Source: Arctopsyche grandis
Lineage: Eukaryota; Arthropoda; Insecta; Trichoptera; Hydropsychidae
Reading direction: 5' to 3'
DNA: 64,000 bases
NCBI RefSeq assembly: GCF_051622035.1
Contig: NC_135358.1
Coordinates: 23,130,501-23,194,500, forward strand
Positions within the stretch are counted from its first letter, which is position 1; every line of letters begins with the position of its first letter. Shown in pieces: positions 34,571 through 47,900 of the stretch. A model generated the notes under the pieces. That model did no database searches and was not told the origin of the DNA. It saw only the letters and a list, made by a program, of their open reading frames with translations. The position numbers and the translations under genes were made by a program.

Positions 34571-35880
34571 ACTACATATATGGATAACTGTGGAGTTGCA
34601 AAGCGGAAAAATGCTTACTTGGGTGCTTTTGTTTGGGAGTTCTTCAAAGATTCATCTATTGTTTTACTACCTAGTACATATTATCTCTTCGAGATAATAC
34701 ATATATCAAAATTGTTGGCCCTAAGTTGAACACTGCGGATTTTCATAGTGAACTAACACACTTTTTTTTATACATACAATATTTACATAAACATACATAC
34801 ACGATACAGCCTTTCCAGAAGTATTTAGTTCAAAATTTGAATAAAAATGGCGCATTTCAATAATAATGAGATATATTTGCTACTTGCTAAAGCCAAATAA
34901 TAATACTTTATATGAACCATTATCGAGTAATGAAATTGTCATGGTATTTTAAATTGAAAAGTCGAAATGTTCTTGCATACATGTGTATATTTAATCCTTT
35001 TAATACCTATGTATCATCTACATATATGATTTTGAGCATAAAAATTGTATGATTGAAAAAACTTTAAATACATCTAGATTTATAGATATTATATTAATTA
35101 GAGATGGGCAACTTTATTATAAAAAAATATCTCGTCGTGAAATGCTGGATTTTCCATCACTTAACCAAATTTATGTTTGGGATATATGTTATTAGTTGTA
35201 AGTAAACGCAGCTTTCATAAAATATTTCAAAAAACGTGAAAAAACTCGATGAATACTAGAAAATATTTATAATGGTTGTCATTTTGCGTCAAAAAATTAC
35301 AATGAAACTCTGACTTAATTTCAACCATTGTTAGATTTTCTTTTATTTGTGTTTGAACTGTAACATATGTATGTGTGTTTAGATCTTGAAGGATATTTAC
35401 AAAAAAATATTATTGTATAGGTCTGTATTTGATAATTTTAAATTCTGAAAAAAATTAATATTTTACATGTTGAATTATGCACATATTTACCTACACAATA
35501 ATGTTAATTTACTATCAATCAATAGATGAAAATCAATTCGCATTGTTTTTACTACAATTTCGACATAGCACGCATAGGAAAAAACTATGTATAATAGATG
35601 GAAATGTATGAATAGCAGGATACATTGCAGAACTTGACACGCCACCCATTTATATTTAATGTTTTTGTGTCATACCTATCGTGCAATTTTCTCATAATCG
35701 ATCGCTACTTACCGATTGATTTGCGTTCACATTCGTTCAATATGCGCGTTTAATTCATTTAAGGACCCCCGATTAAATGTTGACGAAGGTCTTCCGTAAC
35801 CTAGTTACCGAAATGTGGAACAATCGTACACGCACTCATCCTTGAAAATACATTGATGGAAATGTATTTAGGCGTATGAA
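34571..35880. other. Intergenic: nothing recognised
   Basis: AT-rich sequence with simple repeats; no coding or element structure found. Confidence 0.3.
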
Positions 35881-36160
35881 ATCGGTCTCCGTGACGAGAC
35901 AGAATGTTAAATGACAGAAAACGCAAATATCGGAAGGCAAAGATCGAAAATCGAAAGATCAAAAAAAAAATGGTGCATGGTAAACAGTACATACTCACTT
36001 AATTTGCGCGAGCAGGATACAACAGGAACAAGAGGAACAGGCTTTTCCTCCCGTATTAATGTGCGCGCGCAGAATACGGGAGGAAAAGCATGTTCCTCTT
36101 GTTCCTTTTGTATCCTGCTCGCGCAAATTAAGTGAGTATGTACCGTTTAGAAAATGCAAA
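35881..36160. mobile_element. GGTCTACC-family foldback, partial copy
   Basis: Left arm GGTCTCCGTGACGAGACAGA through GCAAATATCGGAAGGCAAAG, then the palindromic core (ACTTAATTTGCGCGAGCAGG and its reverse complement ending GTGAGTATGTACCGTTTA). The right outer arm is missing. Confidence 0.75.
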
Positions 36161-36518
36161 AAGCACCTTTCAACCTACATAGGTGAATATGATAACCATG
36201 GAGTATACTGGGTTAGCCAAGATTCCCTGAAACAACGTGTTCCACTTCCTGACATGTCGCCTTCAAAATCATATGACGGGTGAGGCTTGTATGGATCAGT
36301 TAGCAAACGATACTTAAGATCGATAGGAATCTTCGTAGTAGGTTTTACATAGAGGCTGGCCAACGTTCTGTCTCTCCACACTTTGTTTATGCTAACACGA
36401 AGTGATTTAAAATATAAGTAACATTATTTGACTATTTTCAATCAATCCAGGGGGGGGCAAGTGCCCCCCCTTGCCCCCCCCCCCTGCGGACGCCCATGTA
36501 TAGGTATATGAAGCTAAG

Positions 36519-37350
36519 TAAGGGTTCCAAAAAACCGCCCGAAAGAAAAAGCCGGTTTTCGGTTTTTTTATAAATAAAACTGTTTTAAAAAATTAAGATT
36601 TCTTTTAAGTTAAAAATTTTTAAATCGAAAAAAAAAATGTAAACATGTATTATATTATGCAAAAATAGTTTTTTTATAAATTAAATTGAGTTATAAACAT
36701 TATGAACTTTCATAAGATCATTATTATATATTATTATTACAAATAACACAATTTGTCATATACATATGTATGTATATCACACCGTAAAATGGCAAATCCT
36801 AAATACGCACAAATAATTAAATGATTTAAATACGCTACTATCAATATATATTATAAAAAAAATAATGTGTAACCTCGCAGAAAAACTATAATTGTGGAAT
36901 CGTGCTGCTGAGATTCGCTCTGAGTTGTTTTTACGCATCTGTTTTAGCATAAAATTCCAAAAGCTTTATAAACCGTTGAAAATTTCGTTAGAAATGGCAT
37001 ATCACAAACACGAATATTATCTACCTGAAGTTGGGTAGTTCATTGAAACTACATACTTTCAATAATATTTTATCTTCGTCCATTACAAATCTCAAAGGAA
37101 CCGCCAAGTACCTTTTTTTTATGTTCCAAGAAATATATGCCTTTTACCTAAGAGAGTTTGTATATATACATTTATTTTGATCTTGCATAGAAATTTGAAA
37201 TTCATAATTATTAATTTTGAGAAAAAAAGCATTAATCAAAGAAAACCTTAAAAAGCCGGTTGATCGAGCCAAAAAGCCGGTTTTCGGTTTTTTGAAAAAT
37301 GGTCAAAAAGCCGGCTTTTCGTTTCGGTTTAAACCGGCTTGGAAGCCCTA
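36519..37350. mobile_element. Non-autonomous hAT-like element (832 bp) with target duplication
   Basis: The left end TAAGGGTTCCAAAAAACCG and right end CGGCTTGGAAGCCCTA are imperfect inverted repeats. GAAGCTAAG flanks both sides (36510-36518 and 37351-37359), an 8-9 bp duplication. Subterminal AAAAGCCGGTTTTCGG motifs occur repeatedly at both ends. Interior AT-rich and noncoding. Confidence 0.8.
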
Positions 37351-37359
37351 GAAGCTAAG

Positions 37360-40869
<3,510 letters not shown>

Positions 40870-41319
40870 CTTCACGTTTATGGATCACATCCGAAGATCC
40901 TCAAATAAGTTTTTTAATAGATTACAGATTTTATGTATGTATATAAAATAACACAAATAGATGCATGGATCAATATGATTTATTTTATTAATTTTAAAAT
41001 AAATGTAAATAAAGATAAGTATGTATGTATGTATGTGTACAATTGATTGAAATAAGATAATAAAGAGAGTGTATAAATAAATGTTTTATTTATTTAATGT
41101 TACAATAATGTACATAAGTACAAAATAAATAATAAAGACTAGATTTCATTTAACTTTTATTCAAATATGTGTACATAAATTGAAATAAAAATGCTTTCCA
41201 AATTAACGACATTTTCTAAAATAAAACTTAGATATATAATTAGCGGGTGACGGTGAAAGAGTCGAAGTGAAAAAGTCGAAAATATTCGTTTTTCATGCAT
41301 ACATATGAAAAACGGTTAG

Positions 41320-41320
41320 T

Positions 41321-41386
<66 letters not shown>
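41320..41386 (+). repeat. (TA)n microsatellite
   Basis: Nearly pure TA dinucleotide run abutting the left end of the next MITE. Confidence 0.95.
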
Positions 41387-41389
<3 letters not shown>

Positions 41390-41700
41390 TGGCGTGCGGT
41401 AAAAGTCTCTCTCCCCCCGTCGTACATCCTCACTTAATTTGCGCGAGCAGGATACAACAGGAACAAGAGGTACAGGCTTTTCCTCCCGTATCCGGCGCGC
41501 GCACATTAAACAAGGCTGTATGACAAAAAAAAAGAGAGATAATTTCACCGCATGCCACTGATATATATTATACATAGTACCGTTTACCATGCACCCTTTT
41601 TTTTTGATCTTTCGACTTAAGATCTTTTGATTTTAGATCTTTGCCTTCCGATATTTGCTTTTTCGACCTTTTCACTTTCGGTCCCGTGAGGTAGACTCAT
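41387..41700. mobile_element. Chimeric palindromic element: CAGTGGCG-family MITE joined to a GGTCTACC-family right arm
   Basis: 41387-41560 runs from CAGTGGCGTGCGGTAAAAGT to CACCGCATGCCACTG with the core GCGCGAGCAGGATACAACAG. It continues as ACCGTTTACCATGCACCC ... CCGATATTTGC ... CCCGTGAGGTAGAC, the right arm of the other family. Confidence 0.8.
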
Positions 41701-41764
41701 AATTAGCATATTTACACAGTATTTTTAAAACCAAATATTATTGAACAGGCTGAACATCAACTGA

Positions 41765-42440
41765 TTATTCAATATCCAGTTTTTCCTTAATTGACTTCAC
41801 TACTCGTCCCTGAAAAGTAAAAAAAAACAATAGAATACAATAGTAAATAAGTTATCACTCTAATAATTCAACTCAATGAAATTTTTAATATTTTAAATAG
41901 TGGCGCATCTGGGGGAATAGGAAACCTTCCAAATTAAATAATAATTTAAATAATCCACTGTAAAAACTAATATTAAAACTAAAACTAAGCCGAACAACCA
42001 TAGATTTCTTATTAAAATGAAATACACAACTATTATAGTTTGTCTTTTGTTCCAATAAAAACGTTTACAAGCTTTAATTTTTGTTACTTAAGACTATTTA
42101 ACTTTTGAAGAATTTGGCAAACTAATTACGAATACCCTTCTAATAATTTTATTTTATTGTATTTATTATTCTGGATGCGGCCCTCCGGTTAAGGTTGGTC
42201 TGCTGGGTATTAAAATAAACTTTACTCAATATATCGCCCGTATAATACCGCTTCACCTCTATGTATCTCTTTTAGTTTGAGTATGCTTACTTTTATAATT
42301 GCCATATCTTCTCGGTTTTCAGAAGGTACAAGAACATCCATGAATTGTAGATTATACCAAGCCAAATGAGAACCAACGATGATTCCACCCATGACTATTA
42401 TGATCATATTTCGATTAAAGAAATTCCTGATATTCGACAT
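41765..42440 (-). CDS. Small single-pass membrane protein, 64 aa, two exons, unrecognised
   Basis: Exon 1 is 42440-42291 (50 codons from ATG, donor AAA/GTAAGC). Exon 2 is 41809-41765 (acceptor TTTTCAG, 14 codons and TAA); phase 0. The protein has a basic N-terminus (MSNIRNFFNRN), one hydrophobic segment at about residues 12-28 (MIIIVMGGIIVGSHLAWYNL) and a charged C-terminus ending KGRVVKSIKEKLDIE. This layout is common among short mitochondrial inner-membrane assembly factors, but I do not recognise the family and assign no function. TGACA/TTTGACG motifs sit just upstream of the ATG. It lies between CDKL and the RIIa gene, on the opposite strand. Support comes from splice agreement and membrane-protein design. 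Reading through the donor instead would give a longer tail in the same frame. Confidence 0.6.
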
Positions 42441-42475
42441 AGCGATCAAGTGACATTTATATTTGACGTTTACAT
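42441..42475 (-). promoter_or_regulatory. Putative start-proximal TGACA/TTGACG motif cluster
   Basis: GTGACATT (42450-42457) and TTTGACGTT (42462-42470) lie 10-30 bp upstream of the small gene's ATG, like the clusters at 3111-3150 and 23175-23206. Confidence 0.3.
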
Positions 42476-42544
42476 AACCTTGATTAGGCTATGGTCGTAA
42501 AAGCTCGTAAATTGTCTAATACCCAATAATGTTTTAAAGGAATA

Positions 42545-43050
42545 ACTATTTACAGTATTTCATCATCATCATCATCATTTACAGCCATTCGCCATCCATT
42601 GCTGGATGAAGGCCTCTCCAACACGCTTCCATTCATCTCTGTTTTACGCAACTCTCATCCATCTCACACCGCACATTTTCCTAATTTCGTCCACCCATCT
42701 TCCTTTTACCCTTTTGCATTCTCTCGGTTACCATTCAAGTACCTCTTTTGTCCACCTTTCGTCCATCCTTCTAGCCACATGACCCGCCCATTGCCATTTC
42801 AATCTCTTCACTCTATCCACTATGTCCACTACCCTTGTCATACTTCTCACCCACGTGTTCCGCTTTCTGTCTTTCCTCATAATGCCAAGAATACAGCGTT
42901 CCATACTTCTTTGAGTGCATTGGATTTTTTGTAGCATCTTGGCGTTCAGTGTCCAAGTTTCACATCCATACGTCACTGGCAAAACACATTGATCGAAGAT
43001 CTTTTTCTTCAAGCTTACAGTATTTACAAGGTTAAAAAATCTCCCCCGAT
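42545..43050 (-). mobile_element. 5'-truncated LINE, reverse-transcriptase C-terminus and 3' tail
   Basis: The minus strand encodes a recognisable non-LTR reverse-transcriptase C-terminal region: FDQCVLPVTYGCETWTLNAK, RSMERCILGIMRKDRKR, DIVDRVKRLKWQWAGHVARR and DERWTKEVLEW. After a stop come broken frames and a (GATGAT)n tail at about 42556-42580. Related tails lie at 34370 and 57330. This class is abundant in insects and has a GCETWT motif and a WAGHVAR motif after the polymerase domain. Non-functional. Confidence 0.88.
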
Positions 43051-43149
43051 CAATTTGCACACAAATTAAGCAAAAACGAGCAATTCATCAGATTAATTAC
43101 TAGCATGTATTTTTTCTGAAAAAAAAACCGCTGCAAACACGTAGATAAT

Positions 43150-43322
43150 AGTGGCGTGTGGTGAAATTCCCCCTGTTTTCGTCGCACAACCTTACTTACG
43201 TGTGTGCGAGCAGGACACAAGAGGATACCGTATGACGTCACAGCATCCTCATTTATCCTACTCGCGCAAATTTAATCAAAGTTGTGCTATAGAAACAGAG
43301 AAATTTCCACCGCACGCCACTG
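43150..43322. mobile_element. CAGTGGCGTGC-family palindromic MITE
   Basis: Starts AGTGGCGTGTGGTGAAATTC and ends AAATTTCCACCGCACGCCACTG. The core has GCGAGCAGGACACAAGAGGA / CATCCTCATTTATCCTACTCGCGC. Confidence 0.8.
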
Positions 43323-43433
43323 GAGATCTCGATAAATACTAATAAATAACAATGAACGATTTTTTTTACTTTTCCGTAAATAGTAATTGCGAACAATAAT
43401 TATTTCACACACCAACTTTTCTGAATATATGTA

Positions 43434-43735
43434 TCTATATCTATATACATGTATATAAAATTGAATGTCTGCATGTGTGTCTCGAATAGGCTCCTAAACC
43501 ACTGAATCGATTACGATGGAACTTTCAGGATTTGTTGTATGCATGTACGGGAAAATTACTGTAAAAAATAAACGGGAAAAAACCTCTTAGTAATAATATT
43601 CGTAATTACGATTTTACTGACGCGAAAGTGAAGCTATCCCGCCTTCACGCATCACGCCGCGAGTGTGGCAATAATCGCGCCACGCCTACATCGCACTCTT
43701 ATTGTGGCATTGCAACGCATGCCGGGTTCAGCTAG
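43434..43735 (+). mobile_element. Non-autonomous Helitron-like element
   Basis: Begins TC after an A and ends GGGTTCAGCTAG followed by T, as expected for Helitron insertion between A and T with a CTRR end. Near the 5' end is CTCCTAAACCACTGAATCGA, a segment frequently seen near the 5' end of arthropod Helitrons. A short GC-rich potential hairpin precedes the terminus. No target duplication, no coding. Confidence 0.65.
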
Positions 43736-44992
43736 TATATTATATTTCCAATGTTTAAAAACTGTACTGTTCCCCTTACTCATCTAATATGCAAACATAA
43801 TATTATATCATTTAATAAGCTATAAGGGGGGGGGGGGGAGGCCGTTTGAAGTGAATTAACGATATTGTTGTTAATGGACTACTAATATGACGGGCGGGGA
43901 GGAAGTTAAGTGGATCCACCAACATACCCAAATCAGTGCCTACTCGCAAGATGGCAGCACAGGTTCGACCATGTCGTAGGGTCCCCACAAAGCATTCAAA
44001 CAAATTGAATTTATTAGAAAATGCATGGATATCATATTTATAAGTTCGATTGCCCATTAAATATTCAGTTTTTGGTATATCATTAGATTATTTTGCTGTT
44101 GCTATCGGAAATTAATTTTTCGGGATTTTTATTAACTAACAATACTGGTAAGTTGGAAGGTTTTGTATGTTTGTTCTTGATTTACTTAAAAAATTCGAAT
44201 GCAATATTTATAAATAAGACCAGGGCTTTTTTGTCGAATAAGGCGCTCTGGCACCTGTTTACATGGTGTTTTTAATGTTTTAAAAGCAATCAAACGAAAT
44301 AATGTCAATCCATATTTATATAATTCGTCAAAATGATAAAATATGATATTATTGAACCAGATGAAGTATGAATGGATTCGAAATATTGGCGTTTTTGAGT
44401 ACTATAAAATAGGAAAAGCTGCTCTAAATTTTATTTAAATGATATTTGAATATTATTTTTTATAGTAAAAAACTTGACAAGAAGCAAGTTTCGTTACTTT
44501 TTTTTAAAATGAGATAGACCATATACATACATACATACATAATTATGAAGTTTAAACAATGAACTTAAAATGAATTCAATATTTATTACCTTCAACATAA
44601 TTTCACAACCAATGATAAAACGTACGCACATACATACGTACTTATGTATAATATAATACATACAATATATTTGCAAGTCATTCAGATATTGAAAACCTCC
44701 ATTTCAGATCAGATTGCTAGACACGCACATGGTATCTAAGGCAACTATATTCAAAACAATCAATGACCTCAGGAATGAATGTGTGAAAATGTGTTAAAAT
44801 AATCCATAAGATTTTGGCTTATTCACCTTCGTAAACCCACCAGTACAACATCTCGAAATTGGTACGTAGAATTTATTATTGTACTAACCAAGTATAAAGT
44901 GATAAATAAATTTACATTTTGCTATGCACATCTTAAAATATGTTTCCACAAATTGGGGGATCGATAATTTTTTCTCAATTTAATTCAGTTAA
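43736..44992. other. Upstream region of the RIIa/IQ gene
   Basis: A minus-strand frame from ATG near 44057 (MGNRTYKYDIHAF...) is protein-like for about 50 residues but has no recognisable motif or splice partner. It also ends in a poly-Pro run from the poly-G tract at 43827-43838. The rest is AT-rich. TTTAATTCAG just before 44990 could be a 5'-UTR splice acceptor for the next gene. Confidence 0.3.
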
Positions 44993-47900
44993 ATGTTTTT
45001 TATCAAGCGTTCGACAAGTAACCCGATCATGGATTCTGCTCAGTTTGGAATTTTACCCCCCGGTGGATTAACACCTCCCAAGGGTTTGAATGCAGCTATG
45101 GAAGGTCTCGTTAGAGAAGTTTTAATGAAGAATCCCAAAGATATATTTGCCTTTGCTGCTGAATATTTTGAAACATTAATCGAAATACGAAATAATGCAA
45201 ATTTTGGTAAGAAAATATTGATTGAATATTTTTATTACTATGTACATACATACATACATAGGTCTGCTGAATATTATTATAAATGTTTCCAATTTTAGGT
45301 GAGGATAAGGATATCAATAATTGCATTTTTAAATACAACAACAATTATGAATATAATGGGAATATATCGAAGGAGAAAAAAAATGAAGTTGAGCCAGTGT
45401 TGGAAAAAAATAACACTCAATTACACCATACAGCGAATCAAAATCAAGAATTTACTGAAAGTCCTCTAAATGTGGAAAATATCGAAGAAGAAGACGTAGC
45501 TAATGCATTAGAAGGCAATACAAATATAAAAAGGGATGAAAATAATGTACAAACTATTGAATCAGAAAATGATTTTGATAATACTGTAGTGTGTCATGAA
45601 AAATCAAATGATTTAATTCATTCTGATATTCAAAAAGATGATGGAAATACTACTAAAGAGGTTGAAGTAGAAACAGCTGAAAATTTAAAAAAAATTGAAT
45701 CATCTAAAACAATTATTTCTAATCCTATAGAAATTATTAACAATGAAGAAAAATCTTTGGAGTCAAAAAATGAAAACCAAATAATTGAATCTCCCGATAA
45801 AGTTATAAATAATTTGGAATGTAATATAAGAATCAATCTGGACATTGATAAAAATATTTCAGAGTCGGAATCTAAAATTGATGAAATTCAAAAAATTGAT
45901 GGTGTGTTAGTAGATGAAATCGAAAATATTAACAGCAGTGAAATTTTTTTAATTCAAAATTCTGAGGAAAACCAACAAGAACTGAATGCTGATACTTATC
46001 TTGAGGAAATTGGTCAAGAAAGTACAATTCAAATAAAAGAAGGTGAACAATGTGATGAATTATTAAACGACAGTTTGAACAAATCCAATTATACTGAGGG
46101 GAATGATAATAATGTTACGGAAATATCAGAACCAATTGTAATATCTAAAGATAATCATGTTGAAAAAAAAGTATATGATATTAATAGTGAAAACGAAAGC
46201 AGCATTGATAAAAGTTTGAATGAATTGGAAGCAGGCAAAAACTTAATAGATTTATCTACAGAAACTGTAATCAATGAGGTAACTCAAAAATCTGAATTAA
46301 ATAAAAATGAAGAAGTAAAAAATAATTTGGATTCACATTTTATCGAAGAAATTAAACTAAATAAAGTTGAGACAATTGTACAAATTGAAAATGGTGTTGA
46401 AGAAATCGTTGATAATTTGATAAAATCTGAAAATATAGAAAATCTGAACAAAGAAAGATCAATTGAGCTAAGTTCTGACATGAAAATTGAAGATCAAAAT
46501 GAAAATGGTGAAAAACTAGTGGAATTGGATATTGTGGATAATATTGCGATTGAAAATGTGTTAAACGCTGATGAAAATAAAATAAAGGAATTATTTCTTG
46601 TAGTAACAGATACAGAAATTATAGAAGAATCACCTTTGATTAGCGATAAGCAAGATGAAGCATCCAATGACAATAATGCAGAAATTATTGAAATTGAAAA
46701 ACTTGAAGTTGATAAAGATAATGAAATTGAGGCATTAAATCATGTGGCTGTTCGTGAAAGTGAAATCTCTTTTGAACCAAGAGTTTTGGTTGAAGATAGT
46801 GAAATTGCCAAAAAACATGCTTTTGAAAAAGCTGCAATTTTGATACAAAGTGTTTTTAAAGGATTTATCGTTCGTAAAAAAATGTCAGATGTGCTGAAAG
46901 ATAGAAGAAAAATTTTAAAGCGTCAAACACCACATGATGACGATTTAAAAAATGTAAGCTTTCCGTATTATAATTCTATTACAATATCAAATTCATTATG
47001 TAATCAATTTAAATGTTTTAGGATAACTCTTTAGATTCAGAAGATGTCGAACAAGAGATTCACACAATTCATGCAAACATTGAACCCGCATTATATACAT
47101 TATCAGAGGAGAGGAATAATGACTCTGCAGATTCAACAGAAGAAGAATCATCGACATTTTCAAGCGCTGCTACAAAAATTCAAGCCGGAGTACGAGGCTA
47201 TTTAACAAGGAAGTATTTTCAACGTAACAGAACAAATAACTCCTCGGATACAACAGCACCTTCCATAGGCGAAGATAGTAAATCTTTAGACGAACTGGGA
47301 AATATTCTTGAATCACATATCAGCACAGATGATACAGTGAACCAAATTATTGTTGCCTCATCAACCATTTTGGCCGAACAGTTGGAACACTTTGAACAGT
47401 TTGATAGTAATAATTTAGAATCATTTGACACATCCAGAGATGGGGATGATCCTTCTGGTATTAGAGTTAGGAAACGTCTTAAGAGGGAAGATGCCATTCA
47501 ACTACATTCTCCGTATAGTAGCGAAGAGACCTCAAACGTAAGGGAAAGTCCACAGAAGGTCAGTGAAGATGAAGAGCCTATTGGAGATTTAGCTCAAAGC
47601 ATAATTACTGAAATTGTGTCAAATTCCTATGAACCTGTTGTTGAGATCATACAAAGTCAGCTGTCGAATGAAATAAACGTTGAAAAGGATTCTGAAGAAG
47701 ATGATATGAAAAATGATTCTGAAAAACTGACTAGTGAAGTTACAACAAATGCAAATTTTGACAAAGATTTTCAAATACAGACTTTAGAAGTTGATTCAAT
47801 TGTAAATTCTGAATTACTTACAAAAGAAACTCCTAAAAATGTAAATCTTGAAAACAATTCAGAAATACAAAGTGAAGAAACTGATACAAATATAAACCAT

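Noticed and set aside
41240..41590. 116-codon minus-strand frame with a long Ile-Tyr run
   Set aside because: It is the translation of a (TA)n microsatellite plus MITE sequence.
42599..42934. 111-codon plus-strand frame
   Set aside because: Antisense shadow of the LINE reverse-transcriptase remnant on the minus strand.
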